Below, one piece after another: positions 36,451 to 45,769 of a stretch of DNA of 53,388 nt (position 1 is the first letter of the stretch; every line of letters starts with the position of its first letter). The stretch lies in contig PCDI01000003.1 in the NCBI GenBank assembly GCA_002778195.1, positions 3,602,574 to 3,655,961 on the forward strand. Direction: 5' to 3'. The notes below the pieces were generated by a model. That model made no database searches. It worked only from the letters and a program-made list of their open reading frames with translations, and was not told the origin of the DNA. The translations under genes were made by a program, and so were the position numbers. Origin of the DNA: Raffaelea ambrosiae. Lineage: Eukaryota > Ascomycota > Sordariomycetes > Ophiostomatales > Ophiostomataceae.

Positions 36451-38226
36451 ATGATCTCCGCCGAGTCTGCTTGGACGACAGTCGTTACAGCCCAGCCAGC
36501 CACTACCACCACCGCCTTCTCTCAACCTGAGATCCTCGAACTTCGCTGGGACTCGGACTTTTCCTGGCCGTCTGGATCGTCTTGGCCGTCCTCCTGGGGA
36601 GGATCCCCTTTCAGCTGCCCGCCGGACGTGACCTTACCCGGCTGCCAGACAGCCTCGGCATCAACCGACAGCCAGCCGCAGGAGGATTCCTTGACTACTG
36701 GTCAAGGATCGTCCAGCACTGCTGCTGAGCTCACAACCATCACGCACTTGACGACGACCACGGCCTCGGACAACCCGGCCTCAAAGGAAGCCGCAGCCAC
36801 AGCTACCGCCACTCGCACGCCTGCCAGTTCAAGACGCTCTTCCAGAGCTACCGCAGCATCATCATCATCGCGTTCGTCTTCTTCCCTGGCCGGTGGACCA
36901 ACCACCGCGGGCGGCTTCACTGCCACCTCGGCTGCCGCCGCCATGCCTAGCAGTAGCAGCTCGTTGTCTTCTTCCAGCAGCTCGGGCCTCTCGCACCGCA
37001 ATCTCGTCATCATCCTCAGCACCGTCCTGTCTGTCGTGGGTGTCGCCATCATTGCGGCCATTCTGTTCTTCTGCTGCCGGTACCGAAGACGGAAAGGAGC
37101 CTTCTTCCCCCGCGGCATCTCACCCATTGACGACGATGAGATCGAGACCTGGAAGAGGAGCAGTAGTGGAGACGGAGGAGACGGAGGAGACGGAGGAGGC
37201 GGAGAAGGGCCTCGCGAGAAGAGCAACACCGACGACAACGGCCCGGACTCGCCGCCGCCGACCTCGGGGCCCTGGGGCCTGGGAACCGACGTACAGGACG
37301 ACGACGACGACGACCACCACCACCACCACCACGGCGCCGGTGCCAGCAGCAGCCCACATGCACCTGCGGGCACAGACAAGGAAACCAACGCCCATCTGGA
37401 TCGCCCCTCTCCCCGGCTGCCGCCCAACAGCACCCGTGCCCGTGGTGTCAGCCTCGACAGCGCCGGCGTCTCCTTGTCGTCGTCCACAGTGCCGGCCCTG
37501 CCAGCGATACCGCCGGCCGCTCTCCTCCTCACCCGCAAGCCCAGCACCAAGAACGTCATCGTCTACCAGGACCCCTCGCGCACGTCGTCGTCGTCCCACC
37601 AGCACCAGCACCAGCAAGGGCCCCCCCCCTTGTCGTCGGCCTTTGCCTTTGCCGCGCCAGCCGCCACGGCCGCAGGCGCCGCCGCCGCGGCCTCCTGGGA
37701 ACGCCAGCGGCGGTCCGAAGAGCTGACGTCGCCGCGGTCGGCCCGCTCGCTCTCGCTCGGCCACGGCCACGGCCGCAGCCGGCTCAGTCTGGAGCAGCAA
37801 CGGGAGCTGGCCCAGATCCAGGCGTCGGCCCTGCTGCCTTCCTCGCTGCCGCCGTCCGACGCCCATGCCCGGGCCCCCAACGCCCGGGCCGGCCTCACCG
37901 ACGAGTCCATCCCCGGCGACCCGTCCTTCCTGCCGTCGCCCAAGCGCCACCCGTCCCGGCTCTCCAAGCTGCCGCCCACGTCCTCGGGCCTGGCCACGGC
38001 CGCGCTGATGGCCAGTGCCGGCGGCCCGCCGACGCGGCGGTTCTCGCTGCACGACCGGGCCGTCAATGCCGGCCACAACCACCACCAACCCTCGACGTCG
38101 GCGGCCAGCAACAGCTCGTACTGGCACGCACGGACGCGCAGCGGGCGGAGCAGCAGCACGGTCAGCGGGCGCAGTTTCGGGTACGCCGGGTCTGAGGTGG
38201 GACTGTACCGAGCGGGAGACAAAGCA

Positions 38227-38260
<34 letters not shown>

Positions 38261-38799
38261 GGGAAGTGGGCCAAGGCGAGGCCGACATGCCCATGCAGAC
38301 ATTGTCCGGGTACCACCACCATCAGCAGCAGCAGCAGCAGCAGCAGCAGCACCACCACCACCACCACCGTCGGCAGACATCCATGTCGTCGCTGTCCCAG
38401 CCGTCGCCGGACGAGTCGCCGGCCTCGAAACGGTCACGGTCGCGGTCGCGGTCGCGGCGGTCGTCGAGCGATGATCTGCTCGGGGGCACGGGCACGGGCA
38501 CGGCAGGGAGCAGCAGCAACAGTCTGCACCAGAGCTACATGCAGCTGCAGCAACAGCAGAAACAGGCTGCGCGGCGGAAAGGAGGGCAAACCACGCCTAC
38601 CCACCAGCGGCAGCACAGCCGGGACGACTCGGGCTCGTCGATCCTCCCGCGGCTGTCCTTTGGCGACGGCGACTTCAACGGGGAGGGCCTGATGCAGACG
38701 GGCTTGACGGCCCCGCGGCCGCCCAAGCCCAAGCCCAAGTCGTCGAGAGACGGCAACCCTAGTCCGAGGGAGGTGCACATTGGCCGGGCCATAGGGTGA
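36451..38799 (+). CDS. Ser/Thr-rich single-pass plasma-membrane protein
   Basis: This is an intronless gene for a 782-aa protein. Residues 1-183 are rich in Ser, Thr and Ala with one Cys pair (CPPDVTLPGC near 57-67), as in glycosylated fungal surface sensors. Residues 184-207 form one membrane helix (LVIILSTVLSVVGVAIIAA), followed by a positive stop-transfer stretch RYRRRK. The cytoplasmic part has a short conserved-looking motif GISPIDDDEIETWKR near 223-237, then 540 low-complexity residues with poly-Gly/Glu, poly-Asp/His, two poly-Gln runs (CAG repeats near 38231-38263 and 38322-38350) and many RS/SP sites. The layout recalls Mid2/Wsc-type sensors, but there is no WSC domain and no signal peptide from the first ATG. 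Function is unknown. Confidence 0.75.
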
Positions 38800-39662
38800 G
38801 CTCTCGTGAGTGGATATAGGTCTCGCTCGAGTTTCACTCAACGAGTGCCATCCCACTCTCCTGGATCTTTACGATCCATGCCTATCATAACACTTTTTTT
38901 TTTTTTTCCTTTTCGTTTTCATCACATACATATATACACAGGCTGCATATCATCCCCCCCCTTTTTTTTTGTCTTTTTCTTCATTTCTTTTGTCACGATA
39001 TTGATGAATTCACAACTATCATGGAGGACAGGTGCCCAGGAGCTGGGTGGCAGAATAGGAAGCCACGCAAAGCAATCTTTTTGACCTGAGAAGGATATAC
39101 CCATACATTTTTTTTTTATAAAAGGGAGAGAAGTGAATCTCGGTATGAGAACTTCCCCTTATTTCACTTTTTTTTATTTTATTTTTTTTATTTTTTTCAT
39201 TCTTACTTTTCCTTCCACTGCCACTTCTCTTAAATGGAACACAAACACAAACTGTACACAGACAGCATACGCACAATATCAAACATACAATTTTTACGGA
39301 ACTTTCCTTGCCATTGAAGGTTACTCGTCGTCAGAATTCGGTCGTAGACCAAAACTTGACCATCGATACTGTGGCAACTCGTATGATATGATCGCCTACA
39401 CGATCGTAAGTAACAGTCAGTCCCACCGCAACGAGAAGAGCATGGGATTGCCCTTGTATTGGAGGGACATCCTCAAGTCTAGGGTGCCTCTCGAATACCC
39501 TTATGACTAGTTATATACCACGAACATGCACATTCTGTAGCCTCCTCCTTTCCAACATCTGGTTGATCCCCATGGGTTTTGAGCAACCCAGAAAGTCACA
39601 CCCAATCGTATTGGCCTCAGGACTTCATACAGCTACCCGAATTTATGGCATCCACAGCTGAT
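38800..39662. other. T-rich spacer
   Basis: The membrane-protein 3' region is followed by long T-runs (38893-38908, 38961-38970, 39107-39117, 39170-39200). A TATA-like box lies at about 39116-39123 upstream of a doubtful small open frame, listed separately. No confident gene was found. Confidence 0.55.
39145..39510 (+). CDS. Doubtful small secreted-like open frame
   Basis: The frame encodes 121 aa beginning about 25 bp after a TATAAAAG box. Residues 6-28 are strongly hydrophobic, like a signal peptide, but they are encoded by a T-rich tract that would give Phe/Ile-rich peptides by chance. The remainder is polar with two or three Cys and matches no family I know. Treat as hypothetical at best. 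Confidence 0.18.
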   Translation: MRTSPYFTFFYFIFFIFFILTFPSTATSLKWNTNTNCTQTAYAQYQTYNFYGTFLAIEGYSSSEFGRRPKLDHRYCGNSYDMIAYTIVSNSQSHRNEKSMGLPLYWRDILKSRVPLEYPYD

Positions 39663-40830
39663 CTACACAATGACAACAGTGCATTCTCCCGTTTTCTCAT
39701 CACGGGACTCGTATTCCAGCCAGGGTTCGTTCTTGGTTGATTTCAGCTTAGCGTGGGTCTCCCCAGAAAATGTCTCCTTGTACTTCTTGCGCGGATACCC
39801 AACCCGGTAGAACTCGCCTCGTCTGGCACCCGTGGGCCGAAGCAAGAGGAAACCGGCGCACATCCTCTTATCACCTGGGAAATATTTATATGGTCACAGT
39901 ATGACCAAAAGCGCATGGCACTGCCCAGGGCCGAGACAGGCATGGTCGAAATACACACTGAAGGCCTCGTCTCCTTTGCCATAAGGATCATCCCCGTCGT
40001 CGGTCCATTTCCCGTCCTTCATGTTTTTCCATTCTCCACCATTCAAGCATGTCGTCTGGCAGGCCGCTTCGATACGTTGTCCGAGGCCATCAGCTCCGAG
40101 CAATGCCAGAACATCTCGCCGCCGCAGAAATGCAATGTTCGCGGAGCCAAGAAGAGCTCTTGGACGACCCATGCCCGCTTCAGCAGCGGCATGCTCCAGA
40201 AGGACAGCTCGTGGTATTCTTGACTGAAGAATACGTATAGCCCCCGCAGACGACCCCTGGCTTGCCTGGCTGCAATCACACACGGCTGTCCAGCAGGCGC
40301 ACCACCCTCAGCACTGGACGTGAGAGCAGGTGGATAGAGGCCGGCGTCCGCGTTGGCTCCCGCAGTAGCTGCTATGTTTCAAGTGCTCCGGCATAGATTC
40401 GGGCCATCCGCAGCGCCTCCTTTCGCCAGTCGTCCTCGTCGTCTTGGACGATGCACAAGGCGTCGATCCAGATGTACCACAGGCGTAGTTGGTGGGCCAC
40501 CAGCACGGCATCGCGGAAGGTCCTTCCCAATTTGTCGAATGGAATGCCGCCTTCAAGGGACGCACGGGTACTCCGGGTGAGCTTGAGGGTCTCAAGCGTG
40601 CCCCGGCAGTGACTCAATGTGGCATATGCCACATCTCTACGGCCACAACTCCGCACGGCGGCCATGTCGATGAGGCGAACATGACCGACTCTGGGCTTGT
40701 GTATTTCCAAGAGCCGTGTCGGCAACTGGCCACCTGCCCTCTCCATGCGGGCAGTTTCGCACGCTTCGTGGTTCCTGTATTTGTACTTCCTGGAATACTC
40801 AACCCAAAGCTGGCAGCCATAAATGACTGT
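39663..40830 (-). pseudogene. Decayed HET-domain gene
   Basis: This is a broken relative of the intact HET gene at 45770-47882. The recognisable left part reads TRLLEI..., YATLSHCRG (normally HCWG), and WIDALCIVQDDEDDW, the core motifs of the heterokaryon-incompatibility (HET) domain. The frame shifts at about 40381, just where the intact copy has VLCIAAT. The middle part (RAWVVQELFLAPRTLHF) continues in the new frame and ends at a stop near 40048. The central segment, including the APTWSWAS block of HET proteins, is missing. The C-terminal part resumes in another frame, has an in-frame stop near 39898 and ends in LEYESRDEKTGECTVVIV. The N-terminal exon was not found. It cannot make a full HET protein. 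Confidence 0.85.
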
Positions 40831-41267
40831 TGATATTGTTCAAGCACAGACCCGGCATACTTTGGCTCATCTACGCAACGCCCCCAAGAATCTGTTCACG
40901 AGTCTGAATATATATTGCGTGATGAATAATGATTTGACATGTATTCTGTGTAAGCTATCTACGTACATGAATTCCAAACAAGCAAACAAAGCAACAGTAA
41001 TGACAGTGTTCCATCGCGTCCAACCGTATCCAGCCATATTAAATCCTAGGCGAACTAATGATCCTCCCAAATAGACGAACCCAAATTCGAACTGAAACCC
41101 AACAAACGCATTTTGTGGTATCCAACCCGTGGAGCTATGCCGTGGTGACAATCTGATTTCATAGCCCCACCCGTATTCCATAAATGCCTATTCCCATTGT
41201 CCCGGCAAGCCATGTCTGAGATGGCCAGTGAAGAAAGTGAAGAGATTACCGGCAGCCAACAGCCAGC
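40831..41267. other. Spacer between the HET pseudogene and the small repeat gene
   Basis: This AT-rich stretch of about 440 bp lies upstream of the decayed HET gene and downstream of the small repeat protein gene. No N-terminal HET exon could be recognised in it. Confidence 0.5.
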
Positions 41268-41889
41268 TTAAGATGACCTATGCTTGCGGTATCCGGAACG
41301 GGAGGAAGGGTACCTGGAGGAGTGCCCCGATCCAGATGGACGGTGCTCAGATGAGTAAGAGCGCCCCGACCCAGATGGAGGGTTCCTGGATGAGGAGGAG
41401 CGTCCCGACCCAGATGGAGGGTAGCTTCTTGATACGGATATCGTATCGTCGAAAATGTCATCCTTGTAGGATGCGGAACCAGAGAGTTTGTAGCCCCCCG
41501 AGCTGGGTGCATCTATGCCTCCTCGAAACGTTGTGGTGCCGGATGGGCGTTGTGAGCTGCGCGATACGGAGGGGTGACCATCACCCCCAAGCCAGGTTGG
41601 ACGGTAGGTTGTGGTTGTGGTTTTCGTATAGGCGCCGCGATCGGGGTCGCCGAGTTCTTTGGGCCCATCGTAGCAAGAGGACGTACGGCAGGATGTCCTG
41701 TGGCAATCATTCCGACTGTTCACATGCGTCCAGACGACTTCGTAAGAGGGACTGGTGTGCACATTGCTGGAGTCATCTTTGAAGCACCTGTCAAATTGTT
41801 AGCTAGGACGTTTCTGGAGCGTAACTTCAGCCAGACTATTATGGAGAGCGAGTCATAAGGAAAGAAAATGAGTTAGAGAGCACTTACAT
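41268..41889 (-). CDS. Small Ser/Gly/Arg-rich repeat protein with split start codon
   Basis: The spliced model encodes 173 aa. Exon 1 contributes only AT of the start codon (41888-41889). A 100-nt intron follows (41788-41887; donor GTAAGT, branch GCTAAC about 19 nt before a CAG acceptor), and exon 2 (41268-41787) begins with the G of ATG. The protein starts MCFKDDSSNVHTSPSYEVV. It has about 100 residues of mixed polar sequence with six Cys/His in the first 50, then three 12-residue repeats of the type PSGSGRSSSS, and a basic tail. A TATA box stands 255 bp upstream. No domain was recognised; the C-terminal half is probably disordered. It lies between HET and kinase-like genes, but a shared role is not shown. 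The main alternative is an untranslated leader with another start. Confidence 0.6.
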
Positions 41890-42143
41890 GGTAGAGGATC
41901 TGATTAGACTTCCTCAAGAACAAGCAAAGGTATTTGTGGAGGGATGAGGCCCGGTGGATTAGTGGACAGATGTTGGTAAAGTTGCCGACGTCGGCAGTGT
42001 TGATCAGTAGTATCTGAGAAATTGATGAATGTGTAGCTTTTCAACTTAGGAGAATCAAATGCTTCTGCTGTACTGGTTGCAGGACGGATGAAGATGGTGA
42101 GGAAGAAGAAGAGCTTTGAAAGCCAAGAGGGAGAGAAGCGACA

Positions 42144-42151
42144 TATTTATA
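42144..42151 (-). promoter_or_regulatory. TATA box of the small repeat protein gene
   Basis: TATAAATA on the minus strand lies 255 bp before the split start codon. The transcript would carry a leader of roughly 220 nt, CT-rich at its beginning, with no stronger ATG in the correct frame. Confidence 0.5.
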
Positions 42152-42249
42152 CCTTGAACAGGAAAAGAAAACACAGGAAAGAAGCTCAAGGTAGGCATCT
42201 TTTGCAGCGGTCGGACTGAAGAGATCTGCCTTGCTGGCCTTGGGCCTTT

Positions 42250-42660
42250 TGGTCTGCTGGGTATGTTGGCAAGCAAAGGCGAAAGATAAAAGAAGGCGAG
42301 ACAAGAAACAGGTCTTCTCGAGGAAGCGCCTGATGAGAATAGTTCCATATTCAGAAAAGGCGACAGGATACAATGGCGTCATTGGTGACGCTTGTGATGA
42401 GGTAGCCTTCCAAGACCATGAGGTCTCGACCATTCTTTTGGTCTTGTCAAACAAATTGATGCAGCCGGCCTCACAAAGTTCTGCGCGTCTTTGGTCACGG
42501 GTCTACTTTGGCAAGCAAAGGCGAGGATGGCAGGAAGACAGTGCAAAATGTGGCCTCTTCAAAGACCATATTCGGCCTGAATGTGTTTCGTCTTCAAGAA
42601 AGGCGACGAGAAATAACTGCAGGCGCCATCCGTGAGGCAGCCTCCGAAGGCCATGAGACC
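42250..42660. repeat. Diverged direct repeat of about 160 bp
   Basis: Copy 1 (about 42250-42425) and copy 2 (about 42490-42660) share ttggcaagcaaaggcga at their left parts, aaaggcgac in the middle and ccatgag at the right end, with many substitutions between. Neither copy codes for a recognisable protein. Confidence 0.6.
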
Positions 42661-43088
42661 CCTGATTCGTGGCATTTCCACAGACCGCTGCCAGAGACCC
42701 GGACCGCAAAGACTGTCCGTTCGAGCCTACAACAGCATCATTAAATGATTTTGTACGCGCCTTTAGAGAGTAGGCCAAGGCAGACCATGGGCCCTCGGCC
42801 TGGCGAACTCGGCCAGGCCCAGACCAAAAGACCCAGTGTATGTCACAATCCAGGCTTCGTGCGATGCTGCAAGTGTCTACATACTTGCTTTGTTTGACTC
42901 GCCTTGTGAAGTAACCTGACTACTTTTTAAACTAAATAGTTAGTATTTTGATCTTACGAGGAACGCTGGCAGGTAATATTGTAATTTCGGCCGTCATTTC
43001 GTACGAAGCTTGAGGTCTGATGTTGAGGACATTTACACCGTAGATGTGTGCCTGATTAGGCGCTTGCGCCTGGTGCATCTGTCAATAT
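42661..43088. other. Spacer before the first kinase unit
   Basis: No gene was recognised. A perfect short hairpin, aggcgcttgcgcct, lies near 43058-43071 just before the repeat shared with the second kinase unit. Confidence 0.5.
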
Positions 43089-43091
43089 CAA

Positions 43092-43415
43092 GGCCGGTGG
43101 CCATTAGTTCGAGTCCTCGACAGGTTTACAAAACGGGCCCGAAAAAGAGGCCCAAACACAGGCCAAACCTTTTAGCCCTGTTCTCGCAGGCACAATAATT
43201 CAGCTGCCTATTTGTCGCTCTCAGATGCATATAGGAGCTGTCTGCTCCAGCGTTACTCACGACCTCTTTAATCTCGGGTTGCCCTTCTCATTCCGTATTG
43301 CACCTTCTACAGACCCCTTTCCACAAGTTTGTCTTCACGGAAAAAAGACCCCCCCCAAAAATACCTGCACTGTCACCTATCACTTGTTTATTCACCTCCA
43401 ACCCCTCACATTACT
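43092..43415 (+). promoter_or_regulatory. Conserved upstream region of kinase gene 1
   Basis: This region is homologous to 48737-49052 before kinase gene 2. Shared blocks are ggccggtggccatt, the element gaaaaagaggccc at about 43141 (275 bp before the ATG), a TATA-like catatag near 43229, a C-run, and ctgcac...tatcac close to the start codon. Confidence 0.65.
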
Positions 43416-44213
43416 ATGGAGCACAAGCTTGAAAGTCTCGATGAATTGATCTTCTTCAAAGAATGCCATGATTTTGACGGGAAATTCCTCTTCACGCAAT
43501 GCGTCTTGATTGAGCCCGATAGTTCCGCGCACATTGCCCGTCTTCCCAAAACAAAGCGCCAGCTCTCTATTGATGATATTGAGAAGGGACTCACGAGAAT
43601 CCCAGATGAAGATATCTATCCAAGAGTGCGCAGAAACGAGTCTCTGACACTAGCGCCTAAGCAGTTTCCAGATCGCGTCTTCATCAAGCGGCCGTGTTTA
43701 GTGTCCTACAACGAACTAAAAGCGCAAGGACTTCTGAGATCTATACAAGACCAGATTGTAACAGAAGCACGAAACGTCGAAAAGCTCTCCAAGCTGCCAA
43801 AGCACCCGGGCATTCTGCGGTACCGTGGATGCATCACAAACAGAGGCTTTATCACGGGCATCATGTACGACGAGCACATCTGCGACCTGGAAACCTATAT
43901 CACCTTTGGCGAAGAACCTCCCATCGACAAGAAGGTCTTTATGAGGAATCTCATCTCCGCTGTCGCACACTTGCACTCCGCAGGCATCGCTCACAACGAT
44001 ATTACTCCATATAATATTCCGGTCAATGATGCCGGGCAGCCTGTCCTCGCCGACTTTGACTCTTGTTTCCCCGTCGGCGAGCCTCTCACTATCCGTACTG
44101 GTACGCTTGGGTGGATTGAAAACGATGATGCAACTAAGTACACGACCTCGGACATGCAGCACGACCTGTACGCTCTTGAGAAGCTTAGAACGTGGCTGGA
44201 CGAGAGGTTGTGA
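43416..44213 (+). CDS. Fungal kinase-like protein 1 (HND/DFD type)
   Basis: This is a single-exon protein of 265 aa in the protein-kinase-like fold. Visible motifs are the beta3 lysine VFIKRP (K91), a helix-C glutamate in EARNVEKL (near 117), HPGILRYRGC before beta4, the catalytic loop HNDITPYN (H193, D195, N200), the metal site DFDSC (D213) and GTLGWIE in the activation segment. HRD is replaced by HND and DFG by DFD, and there is no glycine-rich loop. The first 85 residues take the place of the usual beta1-beta2 sheet. Small fungal proteins with HND...DFD are known as kinase-like proteins of mostly unknown substrate. The retained Lys, Glu, both Asp and Asn allow nucleotide binding and possibly phosphotransfer. 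It has two intact paralogs at 49053 and 50846. Confidence 0.82.
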   Translation: MEHKLESLDELIFFKECHDFDGKFLFTQCVLIEPDSSAHIARLPKTKRQLSIDDIEKGLTRIPDEDIYPRVRRNESLTLAPKQFPDRVFIKRPCLVSYNELKAQGLLRSIQDQIVTEARNVEKLSKLPKHPGILRYRGCITNRGFITGIMYDEHICDLETYITFGEEPPIDKKVFMRNLISAVAHLHSAGIAHNDITPYNIPVNDAGQPVLADFDSCFPVGEPLTIRTGTLGWIENDDATKYTTSDMQHDLYALEKLRTWLDERL

Positions 44214-44384
44214 AATGGGATGTGGTTTGTGATTTGGGCTTGTGGTCTGCTCTCTTTTCGCCTCGGTATTTTGGCTTTCTGATCGGTTAGTTATTGTTGG
44301 TTCTGTTTAGGTATGGATGTGTCATTGGACATGGTTTCCAAATCCGTCACTTACTTTCTCTTGACGCGAGAGTGGCTTTTCTAC
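44214..44384. other. 3' region of kinase gene 1
   Basis: This is the short downstream stretch of kinase gene 1, T-rich and without features, ending where the upstream repeat of the next, decayed unit begins. Confidence 0.5.
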
Positions 44385-44640
44385 GTGCTATCAACTTACC
44401 ATTCAGCCAACTGAAATGTGTGTGATTTGTTGCTGCCTGATTTGTAGGCATTAACCAGCGCTGTCCAGACGTGCAGGAAAGAGGGCCAGAAAGGAGGCCA
44501 GAGAAGCCCCAAAAAGAGGCCGCAATCAAGGGAACTGGTGTGCTGATTGCCAGGCAGATACCAGCTGCTTTTTGGTAGCGAGCAGCAAGTTTGCATGCTC
44601 ACTCTGCTGTCTAACAGCGGGGAATATACAAAAACGGCTG
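44385..44640 (+). repeat. Upstream repeat of the decayed kinase unit
   Basis: This stretch matches 50140-50398 downstream of kinase gene 2 over about 250 bp: gtaggca(t/a)t(t/g)accagcgct, gtgcaggaa(a/g)gag, agaaaggaggccag, aaaaagaggccgcaatca, and cagg(c/a)ag(a/a)tacca. It carries the AAAAAGAGGCC element and so looks like a kinase-unit promoter. Confidence 0.65.
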
Positions 44641-44689
44641 TCTTTAACTATTCGCGACTGGCGATGTAGAAGTCGGCTTGCGCTTGAGA

Positions 44690-44945
44690 TCTAGGCCGCC
44701 CAACATCCTTTTCTCTGTCAAATGCGTCTTCTCTACCGAAGAACCATACTGTCGCTTGTAACGTGTTTGATTTTCCAATTGTCATGCCCCCAAAACTCAG
44801 AGGCCGTAGCGACTTGACGCATTCGTGCAACTGTCTCAGATGTCTTACACGACCTTTGGGCCCTTGAGAAATTGAGGTGGTGGCTGGATGGGCAATTGGA
44901 AGACCAGAGAGACTGGTACATTTCGCTGGTCGTTTTAGAATCAAG
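44690..44945 (+). pseudogene. Decayed kinase-like gene with internal deletion
   Basis: Two parts of the kinase-like gene family are joined here. Bases about 44700-44800 correspond to the early segment of the intact genes (FLFT...C.L to PKTQR, here with in-frame TAA and TGA stops). Bases about 44835-44905 correspond to the very C-terminus (HDLYALEKLRTWLDERL, here HDLWALEKLRWWLDGQL). The whole catalytic core between them is missing. The unit is preceded by the same upstream repeat as the intact genes. Confidence 0.7.
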
Positions 44946-44949
44946 CATG

Positions 44950-45769
44950 ACTACATAGTTGTTGGTTTAAATATTCTCTATATTTAATTGTGTAGTGAAC
45001 CCATCCACGACAAGCTTTTCAATCCGTATCCAGTAGACAGACAGTCTGCATATTTCCGCCTCTGGTTTGCGAATGCTGTGTGGGGCATCTTGTCACCCCT
45101 AACTACTTCTCAAGGAACGTTTGTATCCAATACAAGGCTACATAGGAGGTGCAATGTTTCCGTTTTGCATGAGACTTATGCGCCATGGGCGAATCAATCA
45201 AAAACGGCACTTATGCAGGCCAAAATTCAGGGCCAAGCTCTACGTAGAACACGAGCCCTGCCACCCAAGGATTCAAAGGTTTGCTGAGCCATAATGCACC
45301 GTGAAGGCTGGAGTTAACTTTACATTGTTAATTATCTTTACCACATCTTACACTCAAACACCTTTAATTATCGTCATTCCAGCCGCTCCCCCGCGCCCTA
45401 ACCACCAACGCCAACACCAAATACTTCACCTCAATATGGCATCACTGCAGGAGCCAATTGCACTTGTTAACCATTGCAAAGTCATCGCCGAAATCACAAA
45501 AACCGTTAACGCGAAAACTGGCGATGTGATCAGAGTTTGGTACAACCGGACTGAAGATTACATGAAGCGAGATTGCCCCGACTCTATTTCTTACGTAGGT
45601 TAATTAATCGCGGCCTCACTGGTAGATGATGCGATTTTTAAAGGCTTTATTCGGTTTAAAGACGATATACGTTGAGGTTATAATCTGCGTTAAAGGAGGC
45701 TGGGTTTGATATTGATTTACAAGTTCATGTCCTTAACAGCGGGTCTTCAAATTCTTTGCCCTGTTCTAT
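44950..45769. other. Spacer between the decayed kinase and the HET gene
   Basis: AT-rich stretch. It includes one small open frame at 45436-45603, listed separately, and the 3' region of the HET gene at its right end. Nothing else was recognised. Confidence 0.5.
45436..45603 (+). CDS. Hypothetical 55-codon open frame
   Basis: A plausible leader (CT- and CA-rich, ending cctcaatATGgca) precedes an open frame of 55 aa, MASLQEPIALVNHCKVIAEI onward, of normal composition. It ends at TAA just after a GTAGGT that could be a splice donor, so it might be the first exon of a broken or longer gene. No homology is recognised and no downstream exon could be assigned. Confidence 0.25.
   Translation: MASLQEPIALVNHCKVIAEITKTVNAKTGDVIRVWYNRTEDYMKRDCPDSISYVG

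Noticed and set aside
38231..38350. Poly-Gln CAG runs as evidence of a frameshifted or pathological allele
   Set aside because: The runs are in frame within a disordered tail, and similar low-complexity runs occur in several other genes of this window.
43085..43125. tRNA B-box-like agttcgagtcc
   Set aside because: No T-stem pairing, no acceptor stem and no A box at the right distance; the homologous site before kinase gene 2 has lost the motif.
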